A DNA stretch of 11,631 bases from positions 4,641 through 16,271 of the forward strand of contig NVTT01000037.1 in the NCBI GenBank assembly GCA_002401655.1, read 5' to 3'. Every line of letters begins with the position of its first letter. The first letter of the stretch is position 1. Below the pieces are notes generated by a model, which did not search any database, was not told where the DNA came from, and was given only the letters and a program-made list of their open reading frames with translations. Source of the stretch: Gammaproteobacteria bacterium (GTDB taxonomy: Bacteria > Pseudomonadota > Gammaproteobacteria > Enterobacterales > Kangiellaceae). Positions 5,979 to 11,631 of this stretch are shown in pieces. Made by a program: the position numbers and the translations under genes.

Positions 5979-6500
5979 TTATTCCCACTCGTCTTCAAGT
6001 TCATTTTCTAGGTGATGCATATGCCGGTCAAGCTTGTTTAAAAGATGGTGCAGTTGTTCTTTTTCTTCCGCTGAAAAACATGACTCTATTTGCTCACCTG
6101 TCTCTATTCTTTTAGGAGTAATACGGTCGTGAAAATCAGCTCCCGACTGCGTGAGGTAAATCAGTATTTTACGCCGGTCTCTTTTAGAGTTTTTTGTAGC
6201 AACAAACTGTAGCTGTTTTAGCACTTTTACCGCTCTAGTAACGGTGGCGGCGTCAGTTCTTAAAGCTTCCGCTACATGACGATTGGTTAGTCCTCCATAA
6301 CTACCCAAAACAGATATAACTCGCCACTCTCGCTCGCCAATTTCAATACCGGTTTCTAAAAGTAAATCAGATAGCTTGTTGCCTGCTTGAGACATTTGGG
6401 CAGCCAGTTTATACATTCTGTAGGGTAAAAAGGTCTGTAAATCTAAAGTGAAATTAACTTTCCCTATTTCATTACTCAGCTGGTTGTCAGTATTCGTCAT
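5979..6500 (-). CDS. MarR-family transcriptional regulator
   Basis: A 173-residue winged helix-turn-helix repressor-type protein. The helix-turn-helix runs LTNRHVAEALRTDAATVTRAVKVLKQ (71-96), followed by the wing with the family's DRR motif, SKRDRRKILIYLTQSG (105-120). Flanking helices (20-60 and 122-168) would form the dimer interface and ligand pocket. The C-terminal helix is rich in His (HHLLNKLDRHMHHLE, 151-165). ATG 6500 is chosen: the AGAGG site is about ten bases upstream of it, but only four bases before a GTG at 6506 that would add two residues. It lies 65 bases downstream of the GNAT gene on the same strand, and the FAD oxidoreductase is divergent beyond that, so a regulator of this small cluster is the natural inference. 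The ligand is unknown. Confidence 0.9.
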   Translation of the reverse strand: MTNTDNQLSNEIGKVNFTLDLQTFLPYRMYKLAAQMSQAGNKLSDLLLETGIEIGEREWRVISVLGSYGGLTNRHVAEALRTDAATVTRAVKVLKQLQFVATKNSKRDRRKILIYLTQSGADFHDRITPKRIETGEQIESCFSAEEKEQLHHLLNKLDRHMHHLENELEDEWE

Positions 6501-6565
6501 CGTCACCGCACCTCTTGCTTACAATTATTTATCCTAAAACTCATGATTTTTCTAGAGGGATTCGG

Positions 6566-7159
6566 CTATTTAAATTTCAATATCATTTCTAAAGCGTCAC
6601 AATGACAATCATAACCGCACAAAATGCAGTTATAACCATTTTGCCCATCTTCAAACCACCGATTAGGGTGTTTTTTAACAAATTCGCCACCGCAACCAAT
6701 AAAATAATGATAGGCAATATTACCGGGACTTTGCATCCAGGTATGGCAAACTCCGGCTTTAGCCCCCATCTTTTTCGCTACATCGATAGATGCTTCTAAT
6801 AACTTTCGTCCCACTTTTTGACCGCGATAGTTTTCATCAACGGTATTGCATTTAAAGTAACAAACTTCGTTTATAGGTATACCCCATAAATCAGGTGTGC
6901 ACCATTTGTCGATGTCCCACTTTTCGGGCGCAAAAGTCAGTCGAAAACCAACCAAATTTTTATTATCATAAATAACGAAGCTACAGTTTAGGTTGCCTTT
7001 GATACTTTTGTTGAGAACACTTTGAATGGCATCAAGATCTAAATAACCATCGCCATGAACAGTATTTCCTAGCTGTATAACATCTTCAAAATGGGATGAG
7101 TCTAGCGTTTCAATTTGTAGATTGTTAACCTTCAATTTGTTTTGTGTTGTTTGCTTCAT
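6566..7159 (-). CDS. GNAT-fold acetyltransferase with a C-terminal Cys cluster
   Basis: A 197-residue protein of the Gcn5-related N-acetyltransferase superfamily. The acetyl-CoA loop is VDENYRGQKVGRKLLEASI (107-125, with RGQKVG as R/Q-x-x-G-x-G/A), followed by GVCHTWMQSPGNIAYHYFIGCGGE (136-159), the usual substrate and Tyr region. The protein has ten cysteines, four packed at the end as C178-x2-C181-x3-C185-H-C187. This arrangement could bind zinc or a redox metal, and no further domain follows. The acetyl acceptor cannot be predicted. AAGG seven bases before ATG 7159 supports the start. It is divergent from the FAD-dependent oxidoreductase and probably co-transcribed with the downstream marR gene. 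Confidence 0.85.
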   Translation of the reverse strand: MKQTTQNKLKVNNLQIETLDSSHFEDVIQLGNTVHGDGYLDLDAIQSVLNKSIKGNLNCSFVIYDNKNLVGFRLTFAPEKWDIDKWCTPDLWGIPINEVCYFKCNTVDENYRGQKVGRKLLEASIDVAKKMGAKAGVCHTWMQSPGNIAYHYFIGCGGEFVKKHPNRWFEDGQNGYNCILCGYDCHCDALEMILKFK

Positions 7160-7199
7160 TATTAACCTTGTTCTGATAACATCTGTTTTTCAGCTATTT

Positions 7200-7231
7200 T
7201 TGAAATTCTAGCCATTTATTCGATATTCGAT
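7200..7231 (+). promoter_or_regulatory. Candidate promoter/operator of the FAD oxidoreductase
   Basis: TTGAAA (7200-7205), 16 bases, GATATT (7222-7227) is a passable sigma-70 promoter. A perfect tandem heptamer, ATTCGAT at 7218-7224 and 7225-7231, overlaps the -10 and contains the small inverted pair TCGA/TCGA (7220-7223, 7227-7230). That is where an operator for the neighbouring MarR protein could lie. Inference only. Confidence 0.35.
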
Positions 7232-7253
7232 TTATCCAAATGGAGAAGTGATT

Positions 7254-8648
7254 ATGTACGACCCTTTAAAGAGTTACTCTCCAGGAGTGGGTGAACGTTA
7301 TCCTAATAGTTATTGGTTCAATCATTCTGGCCCCGCTCCTAAACAATCTAACAAACTACAAAAAGATATTGAGGTTGATGTAGCAATTATTGGTGCTGGC
7401 TATACAGGGCTTTCTTGTGCCTACCATTTAGCAACGGAGCATAAGATTAAAGCACATATCCTAGAGGCTAATCAAACGGCATGGGGTTGTAGCGGCAGAA
7501 ATGCAGGGTTTATTCTAAAATCAACGGGACGCAAACCCTATGCACGCATGATTAGACAATGGGGGGAATCGGTTGCTAAAGATATATACAATGAAACATG
7601 TGAAGGTTTAGAAACGGTTAATCAGTTAATTAGTACGGGGATAGACTGCGATCCTCAGGCGAAAGGATATCTTCGGGTTGCTCACAAGCCCAGCATGGTA
7701 AAAGTGATAAAGGCGCAGGCAAAACTCCTTAAACAGTTATTTTCTTATGACGTGGAATATATTAGCCAGAATGAATTAAAAACAGACTATTTTGACAGTC
7801 GACATGCCTTTGGCGCAATTCGTTTTGCTGATGGCTATGGAGTCAACCCATTAAAGCTAGCTTGGGGTTATCAGAATCTCGCAATTAGGGCAGGAGCTGA
7901 AATTTATACAGCGAGTCCTGTTGAGAAAATAATTTCTATTGACCAAGCTCATTCTGGTGCTGGTTCCAATACCCGCTCCTATGCGAACTCAGATAAAAAC
8001 AATTACAGGCTAATCACGCCAGAAGGTATTGTTACCGCAAAAAAAGTAGTGATTGCGACCAACGGCTACACTCCCTACCAATTCCACCCTTCTATTAATA
8101 ACCGTATGTTACCCGTTCTATCCCAAATTATAGTTACTCGACCGCTAACTAGTGCCGAGCTGAGTAATTGTAATTTTATAACCAGCAATGTGGTGATGGA
8201 TACTCGGGCATTAAAGTATTATTTTAGAAAATTGCCTGACAACCGACTCCTTTTTGGTGGTCGAGGGGCAATTAATGGCAAAGATGCCGAAGATCCTTAT
8301 TATGCCGATCGCTTATTAAAGGTATTAAAAAGTAGTTTCCCGAGCTTATCCGAGGTGAAGGTTGATTATTCATGGAGTGGTTGGATTTGTATGGCGCTTG
8401 ATGATTTACCCCATATTGTTAAAGGAGACGCCCAAGGCAATCTTTTTTACAGTGCCGGTTATTGCGGAAACGGCGTTTCTTTTTCCGTACAAGCTGGCAA
8501 ACGTTTAGCGCAACAAATAGCGGGTCAAGCTGTTCCCAATTTGCCTCTGTATAACCAGTCTTTACCAAAGTTTCCTTTGCCTTCATTACGCCGAGTGGGT
8601 CAATGGGGGTATTTTCAGTATGGAAAAGTTAAAGATCGATGGTTTTAG
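7254..8648 (+). CDS. FAD-dependent amine/amino-acid oxidoreductase (DAO family, PuuB-like)
   Basis: A 464-residue flavoenzyme of the D-amino-acid oxidase-like superfamily, which oxidises C-N bonds of amines or amino acids in the cytosol. It shows the FAD-binding Rossmann motif VAIIGAGYTGLSCAYHL (43-59) with E71 at the ribose-binding strand end, the family's GCSGRNAGF (78-86), the second FAD-contact strand KVVIATNGYTP (264-274), and the C-terminal LFYSAGYCGNGVSFSVQAGKRLA (397-419). Overall layout resembles gamma-glutamylputrescine oxidoreductase; the exact substrate cannot be told. Residues about 230-252 look like a low-complexity Ser/Asn insertion. ATG 7254 is chosen because GGAG at 7242-7245 is eight bases away; GTG 7248 would be only two bases from it. 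Convergent with the thioredoxin gene, 11 bases apart. Confidence 0.88.
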   Translation: MYDPLKSYSPGVGERYPNSYWFNHSGPAPKQSNKLQKDIEVDVAIIGAGYTGLSCAYHLATEHKIKAHILEANQTAWGCSGRNAGFILKSTGRKPYARMIRQWGESVAKDIYNETCEGLETVNQLISTGIDCDPQAKGYLRVAHKPSMVKVIKAQAKLLKQLFSYDVEYISQNELKTDYFDSRHAFGAIRFADGYGVNPLKLAWGYQNLAIRAGAEIYTASPVEKIISIDQAHSGAGSNTRSYANSDKNNYRLITPEGIVTAKKVVIATNGYTPYQFHPSINNRMLPVLSQIIVTRPLTSAELSNCNFITSNVVMDTRALKYYFRKLPDNRLLFGGRGAINGKDAEDPYYADRLLKVLKSSFPSLSEVKVDYSWSGWICMALDDLPHIVKGDAQGNLFYSAGYCGNGVSFSVQAGKRLAQQIAGQAVPNLPLYNQSLPKFPLPSLRRVGQWGYFQYGKVKDRWF

Positions 8649-8659
8649 AGCGTTTATAT

Positions 8660-9187
8660 TTAATTATGGCCTTCAATAAACGGACGCGCATCGCCTGAAA
8701 AGTAGGCTTTTAACACTGGTGAAAGAGCTTCAGCTGTAATTTCTTTCCAATAATTGCCGTCTAAGGCGTAATTAGTTACTTTTAGATTCTCATTATCAGA
8801 GCCTAATTCCCAAAAAATGGGGATGGGCGTTTTTTTTATGCCGATTTCAGAAAAATCCTGTTCCCATTCATCTCGATCAAGACGAATAATATAAGTGCCT
8901 TGATAAGCACTTTTCATTAACGGATCATTTGTTTTCTTTCGTAAACGTATACAAGGACTACACCACTCAGCCGTTATTTGAATAAAGACTTTTTGATTTT
9001 TACTTAAGGCCAGCTGGTAATGGTTTTGAATGACCTGTTTTAATGGGACGTCGTCCCACTCGATTTCAACAATGGTAAAATTTTCATAGTTTTGGTTGCT
9101 GTAGTTTGATTTTGGTGTAGGGTGCGAGTCACAACCTAATAAAAAAGTGGATAGAAATAGAATAAAAATAATTCGAAAACTAAACAA
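8660..9187 (-). CDS. Thioredoxin-like lipoprotein
   Basis: Membrane-anchored thioredoxin-fold protein, probably a periplasmic thiol-disulfide oxidoreductase. The redox motif is AEWCSPC and the cis-proline follows in KKTPIPIF about 41 residues later. The N-terminus is a lipoprotein signal ending in the lipobox LLGC; the residue after the lipidated Cys is Asp, which in E. coli favours retention in the inner membrane. I place the start at TTG 9187 (175 residues) because GGGAG lies six bases upstream and the signal peptide then has a normal length (about 18 residues). The alternative ATG at 9217 (185 residues) has no ribosome binding site and would overlap the upstream gene by 38 bases instead of 8. 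Probably translationally coupled to the DUF6122-like gene. The redox partner is unknown. Confidence 0.82.
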   Translation of the reverse strand: MFSFRIIFILFLSTFLLGCDSHPTPKSNYSNQNYENFTIVEIEWDDVPLKQVIQNHYQLALSKNQKVFIQITAEWCSPCIRLRKKTNDPLMKSAYQGTYIIRLDRDEWEQDFSEIGIKKTPIPIFWELGSDNENLKVTNYALDGNYWKEITAEALSPVLKAYFSGDARPFIEGHN

Positions 9188-9536
9188 ACCATACTCCCGT
9201 GTTAATTTGGCAATCAATTGAATCTAAAATCATGTGAATGATTAAGCCTACACCAAATACCCGAGTTTTTTTAGGGATACAAAGGAAAAAATAGAATATT
9301 ATCGGTAGCAACCTATGAAGAGGGTGAAAGCCAATACTACAGCGATCTATTTGATAGATTGGTGTCGCTAATAAATGGTCTAGATCGATAATCATCGTTA
9401 ACATCATTAATCCCCATATTAAAATTAATTTTGGGAATTTGATTTTCGAGATTGCAGTGAAATCGACAAAAAAATAGTCAATAAAAGCAAAAGCAATTAA
9501 CAACGGAATGATAAAGTGGAGAACTAAATGCAACAT
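9180..9536 (-). CDS. Small inner-membrane protein, DUF6122-like
   Basis: A 118-residue membrane protein with about four hydrophobic segments (4-24, 36-50, 76-87, 93-105). Conserved polar residues sit in DLDHLLATPIY (51-61), RCSIGFHPLHRLLPI (65-79) and LIIHMILDSIDC (98-109). The Asp/His pattern recalls small membrane proteins of the DUF6122 type, distantly like the YdjM metal-dependent hydrolase group; catalysis is not demonstrated for this family as far as I know. The family name is from pattern memory. Its last eight bases overlap the proposed start of the thioredoxin-like lipoprotein, so the two form an operon. A TATAAAAT box lies upstream on this strand, but no matching -35 is visible. Confidence 0.72.
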   Translation of the reverse strand: MLHLVLHFIIPLLIAFAFIDYFFVDFTAISKIKFPKLILIWGLMMLTMIIDLDHLLATPIYQIDRCSIGFHPLHRLLPIIFYFFLCIPKKTRVFGVGLIIHMILDSIDCQINTGVWFV

Positions 9537-9701
9537 AAACTCTGCTAATTTGATTTTATAAGAAATGACATTTAAAGAGTTTTTCTATTCATATAGATCT
9601 TTTTTATGAGATGAAAATAGCTCATTTATGTAACCTAGTGCATAGTTTGAGCAAAAACAGCTACCGCATGTTACTAAATTACTGTGATTAAGCTTGCTAA
9701 T

Positions 9702-9768
9702 CCTTGAGATATCACTAAACTTTATAGATTGAGGTTTTTACATGCTAATTGTATGTCAATATCTCAGG
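9702..9768. repeat. Nested inverted repeats upstream of crp
   Basis: TGAGATAT (9705-9712) pairs with ATATCTCA (9759-9766), extended by CC/GG across a one-base bulge. Inside lies a second imperfect palindrome, ACATGC/GTATGT (9740-9745, 9751-9756). The arrangement could be an operator pair or a long hairpin in a crp leader transcript. Confidence 0.35.
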
Positions 9769-9807
9769 TTACCATATTTGAGGCTAATATTAACAAAATT
9801 TAACTAA
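9742..9807 (+). CDS. Possible 21-codon leader peptide upstream of crp
   Basis: ATG at 9742 opens a short frame, MLIVCQYLRLPYLRLILTKF plus one Asn, ended by TAA 9805-9807. GAGG at 9731-9734 stands seven bases before it, a good ribosome binding site. The frame lies inside the inverted-repeat region and its stop overlaps the first arm of the next inverted repeat (9804-9810). Six of 21 residues are Leu. It may equally be a chance ORF; there is nothing to compare it with here. Confidence 0.22.
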   Translation: MLIVCQYLRLPYLRLILTKFN

Positions 9808-9842
9808 CAAGATTATTATCGATTTGTAATACTGTTTGTTAG
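9804..9842. repeat. 7-bp inverted repeat, crp leader region
   Basis: CTAACAA (9804-9810) and TTGTTAG (9836-9842) are perfect complements, with ATTA/TAAT nested inside. There is no T-run after the second arm, so it is not a terminator. Candidate regulator site or leader structure. Confidence 0.35.
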
Positions 9843-9955
9843 CCATTGTCAGTTAATCGTTACCTCTTCAGCTATCGTCACATTTGCTAGGTTTTTAAGC
9901 TGTTACTTATCTTGTGGTGTTTAAATAAACTAATTCGAATGTATAGGTACCATCA

Positions 9956-10612
9956 ATGGCGTTAATTAAAGAACCGATAGTCCTACCGCACAACATCTTA
10001 AAAGATCCTACGCTCGAATGGTTTGTAGCTCAGTGCCATAAAAGGCGTTATGTAGCTAAAACAACGATTATTTTTGCCGGAGATAAGCCTGAAACTCTTT
10101 ATTTTATTATAAAAGGATCGGTTACGGTTTTAATTGAAGATGATGATGGTAAAGAGTTAGTGCTAGCCTATCTTAATTCGGGTGATTTTTTTGGAGAAAT
10201 GGGACTTTTTGATGGTGAAAATAATCGAAGTGCGTGGGTTCGGGCTAAAGTTGAGGCGGATTTAGCAGAAATTAGTTATTCAAGATTTCAATCTTTAGCT
10301 AAAGAAAAACCTGAAATCATGTTCAAACTTGCAGAGCAAATGTCTCTCAGGTTAAGAAAAACAAGCCGTAAAGTGGGTGATTTAGCTTTTATGGACGTTA
10401 CTGGACGAGTGGCAAGAGCATTGCTTGACCTTGCTAAGGAACCCGATGCAATCACTCATCCTGATGGTATGCAGATCAAGGTTACTAGGCAGGAGCTTGG
10501 TCGAATTGTTGGCTGTTCACGTGAAATGGTTGGACGTGTGCTTAAAGTGCTAGAAGAGCAAGGCCACATTAATGTGAAGGGAAAAACCATGGTCATTTTC
10601 GGAACCCGTTAA
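9956..10612 (+). CDS. crp: cAMP receptor protein, CRP/Vfr-type global regulator
   Basis: A 218-residue ortholog of E. coli CRP and Pseudomonas Vfr. The cAMP-binding beta-roll has the expected contact residues: E81 in FFGEMGLF, R91-S92 in NRSAWVRA, and T136-S137 in [12 protein letters not shown] on the dimer helix. The DNA-binding helix is [22 protein letters not shown] (176-197), with R189, E190 and R194 at the positions that read TGTGA in CRP. Met191 replaces the Thr of E. coli CRP, as in Vfr. Protein start and spacing are conserved (DPTLEWF at 17-23 matches E. coli). The ribosome binding site before ATG 9956 is modest (AGGT at 9945-9948). Followed by a repeat spacer and a carbonic anhydrase-like gene. 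Confidence 0.96.
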   Translation: MALIKEPIVLPHNILKDPTLEWFVAQCHKRRYVAKTTIIFAGDKPETLYFIIKGSVTVLIEDDDGKELVLAYLNSGDFFGEMGLFDGENNRSAWVRAKVEADLAEISYSRFQSLAKEKPEIMFKLAEQMSLRLRKTSRKVGDLAFMDVTGRVARALLDLAKEPDAITHPDGMQIKVTRQELGRIVGCSREMVGRVLKVLEEQGHINVKGKTMVIFGTR

Positions 10613-10669
10613 TTTTTACGACCGCAACTTTTACGACAAAAAATTTTACCACAGCAACTTTTACGACAG
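10610..10669 (+). repeat. Four 15-bp tandem repeats between crp and the carbonic anhydrase gene
   Basis: Units at 10610-10624, 10625-10639, 10640-10654 and 10655-10669 share the core TTTTACGAC (TTTTACCAC in unit 3). Units 2 and 4 differ by one base (CAACTTTTACGACAA/G). The first unit includes the crp stop codon, and the array ends five bases before the next ATG, so the whole spacer is built of repeats. Confidence 0.88.
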
Positions 10670-10674
10670 CAACC

Positions 10675-11262
10675 ATGCCAATATACGCTTTAGAAGATTT
10701 TATCCCCGTTGTTAAAGACAGCGCTTATGTCCATCCAAGCGCTGAAATTATTGGCGATGTCATTATCGAAGATCATTGTTTTATTGGCCCAGGTGCCGTT
10801 TTACGAGGTGATTTCGGCAGAATTTATGTCGGGCACCATTCTAATATTCAAGACACGTGTGTTCTACACAGTTTTCCCGATAAAGATTGTCATTTAGAAG
10901 CCTATAGCCATATTGGACATGGAGCAATTCTTCATGGTTGTAGAATAGGTGAGCATGCTTTAGTTGGTATGAACGCGGTAGTGATGGACGACGCTAAAAT
11001 TGGCGCAGAATCCTTTGTGGCTGCTAGTTCATTTGTCCGAGCTGGTTTTGAATGTGGTAAACGCTCTATGGTGATGGGCGTACCTGCGAAAGTGGTTAGG
11101 CAGGTTACAGATCAAGAATTTGGTTGGAAAACAACAGGAACGCAGGAATACGTTGATCTAGGTGAAAGGTTTAGAAAAACCTTAAGGGAAGTTGAACCTT
11201 TAACTGCTGAACAAGAAGATCGACCAAGATTTCAAGATTCAAATCATAAACCTAAAAATTAG
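10675..11262 (+). CDS. Gamma-class carbonic anhydrase family protein (PaaY/CaiE-like hexapeptide repeat)
   Basis: A 195-residue left-handed beta-helix protein of the gamma-carbonic anhydrase superfamily. It shows hexapeptide repeats from about residue 20 to 125 (HPSAEIIGDVIIEDHCFIGPGAVLRGDFGRIYVGHHSNIQD at 20-60, GHGAILHGCRIGEHALVGMNAVVMDDAKIG at 81-110). The three zinc-ligand histidines are H65, H82 and H87 (H-x16-H-x4-H), and the C-terminal helix holds WKTTGTQEY (151-159). The length and the MPIY start match PaaY, a thioesterase-like member of the phenylacetate pathway; no paa genes are nearby, so that role is not supported. No Shine-Dalgarno sequence precedes ATG 10675, only the repeat array. 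Same strand as crp, 62 bases downstream; a membrane-protein gene follows 4 bases after the stop. Confidence 0.9.
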   Translation: MPIYALEDFIPVVKDSAYVHPSAEIIGDVIIEDHCFIGPGAVLRGDFGRIYVGHHSNIQDTCVLHSFPDKDCHLEAYSHIGHGAILHGCRIGEHALVGMNAVVMDDAKIGAESFVAASSFVRAGFECGKRSMVMGVPAKVVRQVTDQEFGWKTTGTQEYVDLGERFRKTLREVEPLTAEQEDRPRFQDSNHKPKN

Positions 11263-11266
11263 AGAC

Positions 11267-11631
11267 GTGCAAATTCACCAGTCGATTTCACGAAGCATAG
11301 TCTTCGTATTATTTGCATATTTAACGGCTTTAATTTATATCTATTTCTCAGGACGTTGGGTCAGTTTTGGCAATGGGTTACTTGTCCTTAATTCAAAAAT
11401 ATTTTTCTTTGAGTTGCCTCTTTTTGCTTTTATTTCATCATTCTTTTTTTTCCCTGGTCAAAATAATCAATTAATAAGAAATTTATTACCCATCGTTCCA
11501 GCACTAATACTCTACGTCCTTTTTGATGCCTTTTATAATTTTTTTGGAAGAGTCGCCACACCCTCTGATTTTGAAAATCTGTCGGGCATATTTTCTTTTT
11601 CTATATCACTTGGGATTGGATTAGTTTCTAT
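11267..11631 (+). CDS. Multi-pass membrane protein, N-terminal 121 residues (3' part outside window)
   Basis: An open frame from GTG 11267, four bases after the carbonic anhydrase gene, runs to the window end. It starts (M)QIHQSISRSIVFVLFAYLTALIYIYFSGRW and has hydrophobic segments near residues 10-28, 45-64, 78-92 and 108-121. The segment FDAFYNFFGRVATPSDFENL (about 88-107) resembles the membrane part of LTA synthase/phosphoglycerol transferase-like sulfatases of proteobacteria, but the catalytic domain would lie beyond the window, so this is weak. No ATG start is available in the frame upstream; the ribosome binding site is poor, and coupling to the preceding gene is likely. Confidence 0.7.
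   Translation, partial: MQIHQSISRSIVFVLFAYLTALIYIYFSGRWVSFGNGLLVLNSKIFFFELPLFAFISSFFFFPGQNNQLIRNLLPIVPALILYVLFDAFYNFFGRVATPSDFENLSGIFSFSISLGIGLVS

Larger units (their letters stand above)
9537..9955. other. 419-base non-coding region between DUF6122-like gene and crp
   Basis: No gene of normal size on either strand. It must hold the divergent promoters of the DUF6122-like gene and crp. Contents I can point to are two nested inverted repeats (9702-9768 and 9804-9842), a possible 21-codon leader ORF (9742-9807), and isolated half-sites resembling the CRP consensus (TGTGA near 9683-9687, TCACA near 9869-9873) without a proper partner half. Confidence 0.6.

Noticed and set aside
5825..6115. Plus-strand ORF of 96 codons starting inside paralog 2
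   Set aside because: It runs through the paralog 2 terminator and into the 3' end of marR on the other strand, and has no coding features.
9683..9873. CRP-binding sites (autoregulation) upstream of crp
   Set aside because: Only single half-sites are present (TGTGA, TCACA); neither has a partner at the six-base spacing of the consensus.
1..11631. CRISPR array, transposon, prophage or defence system
   Set aside because: No regularly spaced repeats, transposase, integrase, phage or nuclease genes, and no terminal inverted repeats or target duplications were seen.

Overview
The window looks like chromosomal DNA of an AT-rich, probably marine gammaproteobacterium. A CRP/Vfr-type regulator, FtsY with a long acidic N-terminus, an ElaA-type acetyltransferase, an orphan FliL-like protein and DUF3718-like secreted proteins all point that way. 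A Kangiellaceae/Alteromonadales-like host is a guess. I see no insertion sequence, prophage, CRISPR array, rRNA or tRNA, and no sign of a defence island.

Layout. (1) 1-827, minus: 5' part of homogentisate 1,2-dioxygenase (hmgA), cut by the window edge. (2) 1017-4081, plus: a VOC/glyoxalase-fold protein, a membrane di-iron hydroxylase (sterol desaturase family), ftsY and an ElaA-like acetyltransferase, all co-directional. ftsY is not followed by ftsE/ftsX here. (3) 4075-4587, minus: an exported FliL-domain protein convergent with the acetyltransferase. (4) 4692-5958, plus: a tandem duplication of a gene for a small secreted two-cysteine protein, duplicated together with its promoter region and ended by a clear intrinsic terminator. 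(5) 5979-7159, minus: a MarR regulator and a GNAT with a cysteine-rich tail, divergent from an FAD-dependent amine/amino-acid oxidoreductase (7254-8648, plus). (6) 8660-9536, minus: a thioredoxin-like lipoprotein overlapping a small DUF6122-like membrane protein. (7) 9537-9955: a 419-base non-coding leader with nested inverted repeats and a possible 21-codon leader ORF. (8) 9956-11631, plus: crp/vfr, four 15-bp tandem repeats, a gamma-class carbonic anhydrase (PaaY family), and the start of a multi-pass membrane protein cut by the window end.

How the genes relate. hmgA belongs to tyrosine/phenylalanine degradation. ftsY serves co-translational membrane targeting and CRP is a global regulator. 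The MarR-GNAT-oxidoreductase group is the best candidate for a local regulated metabolic module. The most unusual parts of the window are the duplicated DUF3718-like genes, whose first 47 coding bases are identical although the rest has diverged strongly at synonymous sites, and the repeat-built spacer before the carbonic anhydrase gene, which has no visible ribosome binding site. Most of the window is ordinary housekeeping and accessory metabolism. I did not find convincing evidence of a wholly new multi-gene system.
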